Of a stretch of 11,830 bases of DNA, positions 1 to 7,629 are shown one piece after another (within the stretch, counting starts at the first letter, position 1; the number at the start of each line of letters is the position of its first letter). The translations under genes were made by a program, and so were the position numbers. The notes under the pieces were generated by a model, which searched no databases, was not told the DNA's origin, and saw only the letters and a list, made by a program, of their open reading frames with translations. This DNA is from Spirochaetales bacterium (lineage in GTDB: Bacteria; Spirochaetota; Spirochaetia; ARS1246), in NCBI GenBank assembly GCA_018644745.1, contig JABGPX010000418.1:1-11830 (forward strand). The letters run 5' to 3'.

Positions 1-1333
1 CTACCTCGGGCTGTGTCGCCCCCGGAGTGAAGGCCAGGCAGCTATCGGCAGCGATCTCGCGAATCTCTGGAAACAGATAACCAAGTTTAATAATAACGAG
101 TTTTTCGGACAGCAGATCTATCCCGAGCTCGTTGAAATCTGACTTCCTCGTATAGGCCTTCCTTTCTTCGGTTATTATTGCCCGCGCCCCATCTACGAGA
201 ATGATTACCTTCCTAACGCCGGGTCGAGTACCGAACAATCCTAAAACCCGGGCGTCGACACGAAGCGATTTGCCATGAACCGGATCTAACTTGCCGCCCA
301 GTTCGAGCGGTACCACTGCTTCCTCGCCCGCCGCAAAACAGCGCTTTACACTCCCGGCGTCCGCGATTGCCGCGATTAGAACATCATCTACTCCGTTCGT
401 AAGTACCCGTTCCAGAGGGTAAGGATTGTCACCGGCTCCGCCGCCGGTAGGATTATCACCCGCATCACTTATGAAAAAAGGTCTGGCTCCTGATTCCCGG
501 GCTTTTTTCAGGCAGAAGTCCATGTCTCCGGCAGGGGTTTCGAATTCCAGTTCGGCCCTGGCATCCCAAAACCGCCTCGCGAGCTGCCTGGCTGTATCGT
601 TTACTGCTTGAGGGTTTTCCCCCAACGCTACAACAGTCGCCCCGTTACGGGGTTCATCTGCCCAGACGTATCCGGTGAGGATGGACGCATCACTCACTCC
701 TTCCATCTCGACTGCTTCTTCAATGGCGTTATAGATAGCCTTTCCCGGTTCCCTGGTAGTTACTACCTGTTCACCGGGAAGAGACAGCGGCAACTTAATA
801 TACGCCTTATGCATACGGCCTTTAGCGCGCAGGCCATATAACAGCAGCCGGAAGGCCCTTTCCCGTGTCTCTTCTGCATCGACATGCGGTGCCGTTCGGT
901 ACGCGGTGAGAAAGTCATACTTCCGGATAGTATTTTCCGAAAGGTTACCATGCAGATCGTAACTCGCTGAAATCAGGCATCTATCTCCCACCACGTCTCG
1001 TATCTCTCGAACCCAATCGAGCTCGGCGTCAAGCATTCCGGTTACATGCAGCGCACCGTGCATATCAAGATACACGCCGTCAATATTATTAACTTCACGT
1101 AGTTTCGTTAAAAATTCATCTTTGAATTTTCCGTAATCGGAAGCGGGTACGGATCCTCCCGGCCCCGCGCCGGCGTGAAAAATCGGTATAAGGTTTACGT
1201 CTGAGCATTCAGCAAGAAATGGGTAGCGTGGGAGTAACTTCCCGCCCCTGAGTACCGAAAAATCCTCATACCGGGTAGGCAAAGGAGAGAAGGTACAGCT
1301 TTCGGTGGACAGACCTCCGACTGCAATATTCAC
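1..1333 (-). CDS. MlrC/M81 family metallopeptidase-like protein (3' end beyond window)
   Basis: This is a microcystinase-C-like (M81) zinc protein, of which 444 codons are visible. The family usually runs to about 490-510 residues, so some 50 C-terminal residues lie off the left edge. The reading begins at a GTG giving MNIAVGGLSTES, matching the usual family opening. Visible landmarks are DMHGA (residues 90-94, likely zinc ligands D90 and H92), YDLHGN (125-130), TAPHVD (147-152, likely third ligand H150), and the family hallmark ISDAGDNPTGGGAGDNP (288-304). The visible end carries FTPGATQPEV, as expected in the C-terminal domain. The start overlaps the stop of the upstream M24-like gene by one base, so the two are probably translationally coupled. 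MlrC itself cleaves linearised microcystin, but most relatives have unknown substrates; hydrolysis of an amide bond in a modified peptide or amino compound is inference. No signal peptide is seen, so it is probably cytoplasmic. Confidence 0.9.
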   Translation of the reverse strand, partial: MNIAVGGLSTESCTFSPLPTRYEDFSVLRGGKLLPRYPFLAECSDVNLIPIFHAGAGPGGSVPASDYGKFKDEFLTKLREVNNIDGVYLDMHGALHVTGMLDAELDWVREIRDVVGDRCLISASYDLHGNLSENTIRKYDFLTAYRTAPHVDAEETRERAFRLLLYGLRAKGRMHKAYIKLPLSLPGEQVVTTREPGKAIYNAIEEAVEMEGVSDASILTGYVWADEPRNGATVVALGENPQAVNDTARQLARRFWDARAELEFETPAGDMDFCLKKARESGARPFFISDAGDNPTGGGAGDNPYPLERVLTNGVDDVLIAAIADAGSVKRCFAAGEEAVVPLELGGKLDPVHGKSLRVDARVLGLFGTRPGVRKVIILVDGARAIITEERKAYTRKSDFNELGIDLLSEKLVIIKLGYLFPEIREIAADSCLAFTPGATQPEV

Positions 1334-2742
1334 TAAACAAGTCGCAATGCCGTATCCGGCGCAAGTAAAAAAGGGGCGAGGTAACCTTGTAAGTTGGAGA
1401 GCGGAAGTACCTCGGGTTTTAACGTTATACCCAGGGTATCCCTCATAAACTCTCTTCTAGCCTCGATTCGGCGCCAGGCACTCTGATAGGTGCCCGACAA
1501 CTCCTCCCGGAGGGCTTCGTCGGCGAGAATGACGCCGTCCTCGAGATTTGTGGTATAGTACGGCGTACCGGTGGCCGGGATGACGTCGACCTGGAGCGCC
1601 ATGCCGGATTCGAGCCGAATATTTGATCCCGCGAAAACCGGAGAATTTACCCATTCATCCAAATGCACGAAGTGGCCTGGATTCAGCGCAACACCAAAAA
1701 AAGGATCGCCGATTTGCCGATGAATAACGTCGTACAAGGCGCCTCCGGTCGTGCCTATTCCCACAGTCTCGTACCACATGACGATTGCTCTGAAATACGG
1801 AATAACCAGCTTTTCTAAATAATCGGAAATATTCTCCGGTAATTCATCCGCGGACTCTACGATAAAACCTCCCCGGCTTGTCAAAGAGCCCCATAGCCCA
1901 ATGGCGGTGGTAAACGGATCCTGGTGTTTTACCCTGCGTGATGAAGGACTACCCATGCCGTAAAACGCCCTATCGCCGGCGGAAAGCATAGGATGGCATG
2001 ATTGAGGTATGCCGTTTAACTTCATAGCTTCGGCAAGAGCATATTCCGTTTTCCCGACCTTGTCGGCGAACAGAACATTTCGAACGCCCTGGGAGGCATA
2101 AGTAGCGGCGAATTCGAACCAGGCGAGTTGCTCCGGCTCGTTAACAATTCGCATTCCATCTTCTGCGCTCATGAGCAGGCCGTTCGCGTTCAGTACCTTT
2201 GATCGATCACCGGTAAGTTCCCTCAGCAGATCTACGATATAAGAGGGAATTTCCAGCATGGTATCCGGACTCGCGCCTTCGCCGGAAGTGAAATGTTTCC
2301 AGCCCGTGACTCCCACTACCGTACCGGCGCTAACACCGAACTCGGTCAGTATGTCAGATAACGGACGGCTTTGCGTTCTGTCCTGCCCAAGCAGACTGAA
2401 ACTCTGGAACAGCTCTACATCCAGATCACCGCGAACGGGACTTGTATTGCTGTAGCCAAACCCCTCGTTACCCGCCAGAAGGAGCGGTCTCCTGGAGCTT
2501 CCGGTTAGATCGAGAAGAAGAAGCGCTTCCTCGAATCTGGGATCATATCCGGTTAAATACCGCAGGTTAGAAAAGTGTTCTCTATCGCCGTACACGGCCA
2601 TTACCTGGTAGCCGGCGGCTTGCGATCGACGTATAAAAGCGGACAGCCTTTTCCTGTATATCTCCGGCGATAACTCTGGGGCCTCGTCCGGCAATCCGTA
2701 TTCAGGCAGTTTCATGCGTGTCAGCTCAATGTTGTTACTCAT
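1333..2742 (-). CDS. M24-fold (creatinase / Xaa-Pro peptidase-like) protein with altered metal site
   Basis: This 469-residue protein has a creatinase-type N-terminal domain (about residues 28-190, including the stretch around YLTGYDPRFEEALLLLD) and a C-terminal pita-bread M24 domain (about 200-440). I chose the ATG reading MSNNIELTR because a strong GGAGGAAG lies just upstream (2748-2755). A longer in-frame start at 2787 would overlap the promoter. In active M24 enzymes two aspartates follow the strand leading to the active site; here the equivalent stretch reads AIGLWGSLTSRGGF (280-293) with no Asp. The His region (PGHFVHLDEW, 355-364) and the last Glu (NLEDGVIL, 399-406) remain. It may therefore be a metal-independent creatinase-like hydrolase or a non-catalytic homologue. 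It is the first gene of a two-gene unit with the MlrC-like protein and is divergent from the HisD-DegT fusion. Confidence 0.85.
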   Translation of the reverse strand: MSNNIELTRMKLPEYGLPDEAPELSPEIYRKRLSAFIRRSQAAGYQVMAVYGDREHFSNLRYLTGYDPRFEEALLLLDLTGSSRRPLLLAGNEGFGYSNTSPVRGDLDVELFQSFSLLGQDRTQSRPLSDILTEFGVSAGTVVGVTGWKHFTSGEGASPDTMLEIPSYIVDLLRELTGDRSKVLNANGLLMSAEDGMRIVNEPEQLAWFEFAATYASQGVRNVLFADKVGKTEYALAEAMKLNGIPQSCHPMLSAGDRAFYGMGSPSSRRVKHQDPFTTAIGLWGSLTSRGGFIVESADELPENISDYLEKLVIPYFRAIVMWYETVGIGTTGGALYDVIHRQIGDPFFGVALNPGHFVHLDEWVNSPVFAGSNIRLESGMALQVDVIPATGTPYYTTNLEDGVILADEALREELSGTYQSAWRRIEARREFMRDTLGITLKPEVLPLSNLQGYLAPFLLAPDTALRLV

Positions 2743-2765
2743 CTGTGCTTCCTCCAGTGGTAAGG

Positions 2766-2794
2766 ATAGTATACCAATTTGGCCCAAAAAGCAA
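2766..2794 (-). promoter_or_regulatory. Predicted sigma70-like promoter for the M24-like/MlrC-like pair
   Basis: On the minus strand TTGCTT (2789-2794) is followed after 17 bases by TACTAT (2766-2771); an overlapping TATACT is also present at 2768-2773. This places transcription start near 2760, about 18 bases ahead of the ATG at 2742, and supports that start over the upstream one. Seen by eye only. Confidence 0.45.
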
Positions 2795-2832
2795 CGTATG
2801 GAAGAGCCGCGGTATCAAGAGCAGCGGATGTC

Positions 2833-2851
2833 GATATCAAGTAACGATATC
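2833..2851. promoter_or_regulatory. Interrupted palindrome GATATC-N7-GATATC in the divergent promoter region
   Basis: Two copies of the palindromic hexamer GATATC sit 13 bases apart, both preceded by C. A further TATCAAG (2813-2819) repeats the TATCAAG at 2835-2841 exactly 22 bases away, about two helical turns. The cluster lies between the two divergent promoters and could bind a regulator of both units. Its function is inferred from position and symmetry alone. Confidence 0.35.
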
Positions 2852-2855
2852 TCGG

Positions 2856-2887
2856 TTGTGAACGGCGGCCGTACAATAGTATAGTAC
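2856..2887 (+). promoter_or_regulatory. Predicted promoter and overlapping palindrome upstream of the HisD-DegT fusion
   Basis: TTGTGA (2856-2861) and TATAGT (2880-2885), 18 bases apart, form a plausible promoter. The putative -10 lies inside a 17-base palindrome (2871-2887) with arms GTAC at both ends and ATA/TAT inside; seven of eight base pairs match. A repressor bound there would block the promoter. The start codon lies 25 bases further on. Confidence 0.35.
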
Positions 2888-2912
2888 GGGAAAACCAGCG
2901 GAGCCTTATTGC

Positions 2913-5384
2913 GTGAACTATCTAAAACAAGCGGACGAAAACGCGGATATTGATCAATCTCAAGTCAAGGCATCGGTTCGAGCCATCCTCTCAGATATAA
3001 AGATCCGTAGAGAGCAGGCCGCCGCTGAATACGCGTTAGAGTTCGATCGGTGGAACGGCGACATAGTGGTACCACCGGAAACCATTGAAAAAGCGGTATC
3101 GTCGGTCGACCAACAGATGAAGGACGACATCCGCTTCGCCCACGAGAGGGTTTTAGTATTCGCTCGTTCCCAGCTTTCCTCCATTCGTGGAAGCGAATTC
3201 ACAAGCGGCGGAATAACCGTCGGACACAGGCATATACCGGTGAATATCGCCGGGTGTTACATACCGGGCGGACGCTATGCCCACATTGCTTCGGCAATAA
3301 TGAGTATCACAACGGCAAAGGTGGCCGGTGTGAAGAACATTATTGCCTGCTCTCCCGCAAAGGAAAGTGCCGGTATCAATCCGGCGATCCTTTATGCAAT
3401 GAATCTCTGCGGAGCCGATCACATTCTCGCCATAGGTGGCGCACAGGCAATTGCGTCGATGGCGTTCGGCTGCTTCACCGGCCTGAGCGCCGATATCCTG
3501 GTCGGGCCGGGAAACATCTACGTGTCGGAAGCAAAGCGGCAGCTCTTTGGTAAGACCGGAATTGACCTGTTTGCAGGGCCAACCGAAATCGCGGTAATCG
3601 CTGACGGTACGGCGGATCCCCGGCTGATAGCCGTTGATCTAGTCAGCCAAATGGAACATGGCCCCACTTCGCCGGCCTGGCTTATCACCACCGACGAATC
3701 ATTGGCTCGAGATGTAATGGGGAAGATCCCCGATCTGATTGCCGCCTTGCCGGAGGAAGCACAAGCAGCATCCGCGGCCTGGGAAAACTGTGCCGAGATA
3801 GTTGTCTGCGATTCAAGGGAAGAGGCGGCGGCGATAAGCGATGGATACGCACCCGAGCACCTGGAGGTACACGCCGAAGACCTGGATTGGTGGCACGACA
3901 ATCTGACCAACTACGGTTCATTATTTCTCGGGGAGGAGTGCACCGTTACCTACGGTGACAAAGTTAGCGGCCCAAACCACATCCTGCCTACCAATGGAGC
4001 CGCCAGGTATACCGGTGGTCTGAGCGTCGCTAAATTTCTGAAATCCCTGACATATCAAAGGATGACAAGCCGGGGCAGTCTTAGTCTTGGGGCTGCCGCC
4101 GCTCGGATATCCCGACTGGAAGGTATGGAAGGTCACGCCCGGAGCGCCGATGTTCGGATTGAGAAATATGGTGATAGCGAGAACTCGGAAATCCTCGATA
4201 TTGATCTATCCAATCCCGATCCGATACCCGAGACTGGGATTGCCCGGGTCGGCCAGCTGATGCGGAGCGGCCGTCTGCATCGCTATGGCGAGGAAAGCGG
4301 GGACGAACTCGATGTGCTGGAATTGGAGAAGGAGTTCGCCGCCTATCTCGGCACGCAGTATTGCGTGGCGGTGAACTCCTGCGGTTCTTCATTATTTTTG
4401 GCTCTGAAATGCGCAGGTGTCCGCTCGGGGGACAAAGTCCTGCTCAACGCGTTTACCCTTGCTCCCGTTCCGGGTGCCGTCGCCCATTGCGGCGCCGATC
4501 CGGTGCTTGTTGAGATAACTCAGGATTATGTAATAGATACCGCAGATTTAAGGAGAAAAGCATCCTCGTCCAACGCCAAGGTGCTGCTCCTCTCCCATAT
4601 GAGGGGACACATCGCCGACATGAGCAAAATTGTAACTATCTGCAATGAGTTTGATCTTACGTTGGTAGAAGACTGCGCCCACACGATGGGTGCCGGATGG
4701 AACGGGCGGCTGACCGGTATGTTCGGCGCGGCGGGGGGTTTCAGCACCCAGTCGTTCAAGCATATTAACTCTGGCGAAGGAGGCCTGCTGGTAACCCAGG
4801 ATCCCGATATTGCGGCACAGGCTATTCTCTACTCCGGCAGTTACATGCTCTATCATCAGCACGGCGCCAGACCGGACGACTCAGTATTCGAGAGATGGCG
4901 GAGTAAAATACCGAATTTCAGTATGCGTATGAGCAACCACGCAGCTGCAATGCTCCGCCCTCAGATACCACTCCTAGTGCAAAGAGCTAAAAAATGGAAC
5001 GCCCTCTATGAAGAACTTGAAAATCGCCTGGAAAATATCCCAGGCATACAACTTCCAAATCGCCCTAAAGCGGAGGAATTCATCGGCAGCTCGATCCAAT
5101 TCTCGCTTAAAGGCCTGACGGTTTCCCAAGTATCCGCCTTTCTCACTACATGCGAGCAGCGCGGGGTCTTTCTCAAGTGGTTTGGCAATCGAGACGCTGC
5201 CGGCTTCACCAGCACCCATGAGCACTGGAAGTTCATGGCCAACTCCCCTGAGGTGCCGAATACCGATGACGTGTTAGAAAGCCTTGTAGATATGCGTATC
5301 CCTCTAAGTGCCGTAAAAACAGAAATGGCTGCCATTGGCGACGTTATAACATCAACTTTTTCCGAAGTACGCACAGCCAACTAG
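2913..5384 (+). CDS. HisD-like dehydrogenase / DegT-type aminotransferase fusion
   Basis: This 823-residue protein joins two enzymes in one frame. Residues 1-420 form a histidinol-dehydrogenase-fold NAD enzyme: YIPGGRYAHIASA (117-129), GPGNIYVSEAKR (198-209), SQMEHG (Q246, H249), APEHLEVH (E315, H316), GDKVSGPNHILPT (D349, H356) and H408 correspond to the catalytic and zinc positions of HisD. The N-terminal half resembles the HpsN-like branch (sulfopropanediol dehydrogenases) more than biosynthetic HisD, and there are no other his genes nearby. After a linker (about 421-435), residues 436-800 are a DegT/DnrJ/EryC1/StrS aminotransferase with VNSCGSS (488-494), VEDCAH (D587) and SFKHINSGEGG (614-624), K616 being the likely PLP lysine. 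The GTG start has a modest GGAG (2900-2903). Both active sites look intact. HisD enzymes oxidise an alcohol via an aldehyde, and DegT enzymes aminate or deaminate a carbonyl, so a channelled alcohol/carbonyl/amine conversion is plausible. The substrate is unknown and the protein is probably cytoplasmic. Confidence 0.9.
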   Translation: MNYLKQADENADIDQSQVKASVRAILSDIKIRREQAAAEYALEFDRWNGDIVVPPETIEKAVSSVDQQMKDDIRFAHERVLVFARSQLSSIRGSEFTSGGITVGHRHIPVNIAGCYIPGGRYAHIASAIMSITTAKVAGVKNIIACSPAKESAGINPAILYAMNLCGADHILAIGGAQAIASMAFGCFTGLSADILVGPGNIYVSEAKRQLFGKTGIDLFAGPTEIAVIADGTADPRLIAVDLVSQMEHGPTSPAWLITTDESLARDVMGKIPDLIAALPEEAQAASAAWENCAEIVVCDSREEAAAISDGYAPEHLEVHAEDLDWWHDNLTNYGSLFLGEECTVTYGDKVSGPNHILPTNGAARYTGGLSVAKFLKSLTYQRMTSRGSLSLGAAAARISRLEGMEGHARSADVRIEKYGDSENSEILDIDLSNPDPIPETGIARVGQLMRSGRLHRYGEESGDELDVLELEKEFAAYLGTQYCVAVNSCGSSLFLALKCAGVRSGDKVLLNAFTLAPVPGAVAHCGADPVLVEITQDYVIDTADLRRKASSSNAKVLLLSHMRGHIADMSKIVTICNEFDLTLVEDCAHTMGAGWNGRLTGMFGAAGGFSTQSFKHINSGEGGLLVTQDPDIAAQAILYSGSYMLYHQHGARPDDSVFERWRSKIPNFSMRMSNHAAAMLRPQIPLLVQRAKKWNALYEELENRLENIPGIQLPNRPKAEEFIGSSIQFSLKGLTVSQVSAFLTTCEQRGVFLKWFGNRDAAGFTSTHEHWKFMANSPEVPNTDDVLESLVDMRIPLSAVKTEMAAIGDVITSTFSEVRTAN

Positions 5385-5430
5385 TGTATTCGACAGAATC
5401 TGAATGATTTTATTTAAATAAGTGGCTGAG

Positions 5431-5472
5431 GTGGAAACTATGTTTGACGCCCCCTTCCGAAGAAACCAACAT
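5431..5472 (+). promoter_or_regulatory. Upstream copy of a repeated operator/promoter element
   Basis: The element starts GTGGAAACTATGTTTGAC (5431-5448). It contains the inverted repeat AAAC-TAT-GTTT (5435-5445), a TTGACG -35-like hexamer (5444-5449) and, 17 bases on, CAACAT (5467-5472). It matches the element at 5497 at 15 of its first 18 bases. It may be a second operator or a weaker upstream promoter for the dehydrogenase operon. Confidence 0.35.
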
Positions 5473-5496
5473 TCCGCGGCATACAGCTTTCTATAA

Positions 5497-5538
5497 GTGG
5501 TAAATATATTTGACCACTGGCAGGCATTCTGCTAACAT
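5497..5538 (+). promoter_or_regulatory. Predicted promoter with palindromic operator for the dehydrogenase operon
   Basis: TTGACC (5510-5515) and TAACAT (5533-5538) are exactly 17 bases apart, a good sigma70-like promoter. The -35 overlaps a 21-base imperfect palindrome (5497-5517) with perfect 5-base arms GTGGT and ACCAC around an AT-rich core, typical of a dimeric repressor site. Transcription would start near 5545, ahead of the ATG at 5569, which has GGAG at 5558-5561. A near copy lies 66 bases upstream. Confidence 0.5.
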
Positions 5539-5568
5539 CACGTATCTATTTTTGCATGGAGAAAACAG

Positions 5569-6600
5569 ATGCTCGCAGCGGTGTTACACGGACCTGACGA
5601 TCTGCGTTTAGCGGATGTTCCTGTTCCCGAGCCTGCGGTCGGTGAAGTGGTAATTAGCATCAAGTCCTGCGGCTTCTGCGCAACTGACTACAAAGCAATC
5701 AAAGGGATTCGCACCAACGTTGACTTTCCTACCATTCCGGGACATGAACCCTCGGGGATAATATCTGCCACCGGAGCCGGCGTCCGCCAGCTGAAGGAGG
5801 GAGACGAGGTAATTATTCAGCCTAGCGGTTTTTGCGGAGTTTGCGAATATTGCCGTGCGGGTCTCACGCACTACTGCGTACAGGCATTCACCACCGGAGG
5901 AGATGGGCCAGACGACGTGCGAAACGGTGCTTTCGCCGAATATATGGTTACCGATGAACTTGCCGTTTTTATAAAACCTTCAAACATCAGTTTTGATGCA
6001 GCGGCGCTCACAGAGCCGCTCTCCGGCGCGTGGAAAGGTGTGATCCAGCACAGCGAAATGAACCTCGCCGATGATGTGGTGGTAATCGGAACCGGCAGCA
6101 TAGGACTGCTGTGCCTCATGGTTGCCAAAGCTGCCGGCGCCGGTCGGCTCATTGCCGTAGATGTGTCAGCAACTGCGTTGGAAAACGCCCGGCGCCTCGG
6201 GGCCACCCACACTGTAAATCCTGAGCACGTGGCGGCAGTTGATGCTATCAGCGAGATCCTCCCGGCCGGACCCGACCTGGTGGTTGAGGCCGCGGGTCCT
6301 ATCGAGGCGGTAAAACTTGCCGCTTCGCTACGCCGCCGTGGAACGCGATGGAATGTCTTCGGCATCACTACCCACGAAACCTTTGAGCTCGACGGCGGCC
6401 TGACTCACTTCCTCGAAGGGCGAATGGACGCGAGTTTCGGGACTACGCCACGTGCTATGCAGCAGGCGATACGGTTGATGGAGCGGGGTCTTATCGATCC
6501 GGAGCAGATCATCACTCACCGGTTTCCGTTGGAGAAAATCCATGATGCCGTTTCGGTGATGGGATCTCGGGATCGCAATAAGATCATCGTCAATCCATAA
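5569..6600 (+). CDS. Zinc-dependent medium-chain alcohol/polyol dehydrogenase
   Basis: This 343-residue protein is a typical member of the medium-chain dehydrogenase family (threonine/sorbitol dehydrogenase type, usual length about 340-350), oxidising a secondary alcohol or polyol to a ketone with NAD. Catalytic zinc ligands are visible as C37 in CGFCATD, and H59-E60 in GHEPSG. The structural zinc lobe is complete, with cysteines at 89, 92, 95 and 103. The Rossmann fold carries GTGSIG (174-179), and strand two ends in D198 (IAVD), which favours NAD over NADP. The start is fixed by a good GGAG seven bases upstream. It is the first gene of a three-gene operon with a 17-base gap to the next dehydrogenase, and follows the HisD-DegT fusion after 184 bases. 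The substrate is unknown; the context suggests the same hydroxylated compound the fusion acts on. Confidence 0.92.
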   Translation: MLAAVLHGPDDLRLADVPVPEPAVGEVVISIKSCGFCATDYKAIKGIRTNVDFPTIPGHEPSGIISATGAGVRQLKEGDEVIIQPSGFCGVCEYCRAGLTHYCVQAFTTGGDGPDDVRNGAFAEYMVTDELAVFIKPSNISFDAAALTEPLSGAWKGVIQHSEMNLADDVVVIGTGSIGLLCLMVAKAAGAGRLIAVDVSATALENARRLGATHTVNPEHVAAVDAISEILPAGPDLVVEAAGPIEAVKLAASLRRRGTRWNVFGITTHETFELDGGLTHFLEGRMDASFGTTPRAMQQAIRLMERGLIDPEQIITHRFPLEKIHDAVSVMGSRDRNKIIVNP

Positions 6601-6617
6601 CGTATGGGAGTGAGTGG

Positions 6618-7619
6618 ATGAAATCCATCGTAGCTTCAGCACTTAATACAGTCGCTATTGGCGAATCCCCTGTGCCCGTTCCCGGCAAAGGACAGGTCAG
6701 GATTAAAACGGCGTATTGCGGTATTTGCACCACAGATGTCGTCATGCTACGCGGCAGTTCTCGCCTTAGCTATCCGTTTGTACTCGGCCATGAATGGTCG
6801 GGATATGTCGATGCCGTTGGTTCAGGCGGCAAACACACTCTCGTCGGCAAACCCTGCGTAGCTGAAAATGTGTTGAGCAGCGGCGGAGAGGTAGGTTTCG
6901 AACACCCCGGCGGCTACAGCGAGTTCTTCCTTACCGATGAGCAGAATATCAGGTTGTTGCCCCGTGACGCAGATATGGCCAGTGCCATTCTCGTGGAGCC
7001 CCTTGCGGTTTGCATACGAGGTATTCATCGTCTAAATCCTGATATCAGTGGGCCAGTTCTAGTACTCGGAGACGGTCCTATCGGGCTGCTCATGACCTCC
7101 GTGATGAGGCGGCATGGGTGTCGTGATATTACCGTGGTAGGCGGACGTCCAAGACGTCTGGGAATTGCCGAACGCCTTGGTGCTTCATCCATCGTCAACT
7201 ACCACGAGTGCATAGCAGACGAGTTGGCACAGCACATCGCCACCGTGTCGAACGACCGGTACACGTCTATCGTTGAAGCCACTGGAATGGGGGCATCAAT
7301 TCGTCTGTTCTGGCACCTTGCCGATCACCGATCCCGGATACTGCTCCTGGGAGACTATGAGCATGTGGACGAAACGCTGCCGTGGCAGCATATCCTCCAC
7401 CAAGAAATATCACTTATCTCTAGCAACGCCAGCGCTGGTGCCTGGGACGAGGCGGTCGATGTATATGCAGAGATACAGCCACAGATATCACCACTGGTGA
7501 GTCACCAATTCGAGGCTTCGGAGCTGTCTCAGGTGAGCGAAGGACTCCGCATGACGGAGGCTGGGGAGAGGAACCTCATCAAGGCGGCTTTGAATTGGTA
7601 CTCTATGACCGTAACATAG
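6618..7619 (+). CDS. Medium-chain dehydrogenase lacking the structural-zinc lobe
   Basis: This 333-residue protein is a second medium-chain dehydrogenase. The catalytic zinc site is kept (C37 in CGICTTD, H58-E59 in GHEWSG, and VEPLAV at 126-131). The stretch where the first dehydrogenase has four cysteines reads VGKPCVAENVLSSGGEVGF (77-95), so the structural zinc is absent. The nucleotide-binding loop is GDGPIG (151-156). The end of strand two reads VVGGRPRR (173-180) with no acidic residue and several arginines, which suggests NADP(H). GGGAG at 6606-6610 gives a good ribosome site. It lies 17 bases after the first dehydrogenase and 11 before the esterase start, so the three are almost certainly cotranscribed. 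The differing lobe and cofactor signature imply that the two enzymes do different steps, perhaps at different carbons or in opposite redox directions; this is inference. Confidence 0.88.
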   Translation: MKSIVASALNTVAIGESPVPVPGKGQVRIKTAYCGICTTDVVMLRGSSRLSYPFVLGHEWSGYVDAVGSGGKHTLVGKPCVAENVLSSGGEVGFEHPGGYSEFFLTDEQNIRLLPRDADMASAILVEPLAVCIRGIHRLNPDISGPVLVLGDGPIGLLMTSVMRRHGCRDITVVGGRPRRLGIAERLGASSIVNYHECIADELAQHIATVSNDRYTSIVEATGMGASIRLFWHLADHRSRILLLGDYEHVDETLPWQHILHQEISLISSNASAGAWDEAVDVYAEIQPQISPLVSHQFEASELSQVSEGLRMTEAGERNLIKAALNWYSMTVT

Positions 7620-7629
7620 GAGAGGAATC

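Noticed and set aside
2743..2787. Longer N-terminus for the M24-like protein starting at 2787
   Set aside because: It overlaps the best promoter, and the internal ATG at 2742 has a strong GGAGGAAG just upstream.
3518..3910. Minus-strand open frame of 130 codons inside the fusion gene
   Set aside because: It lies opposite a strongly conserved HisD domain, has no recognisable motif, and is a frame shadow.
2913..4170. Biosynthetic histidinol dehydrogenase (hisD)
   Set aside because: No his genes are nearby, and the motifs and the fusion fit a HisD-like catabolic or specialised branch better.
5385..5430. Rho-independent terminator after the fusion gene
   Set aside because: AT-rich, but no GC-rich hairpin followed by a T run could be seen.
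5871..6368. Minus-strand open frame of 165 codons inside the first dehydrogenase
   Set aside because: Low-complexity Ser/Ala/Arg-rich translation opposite a clear dehydrogenase; a shadow.
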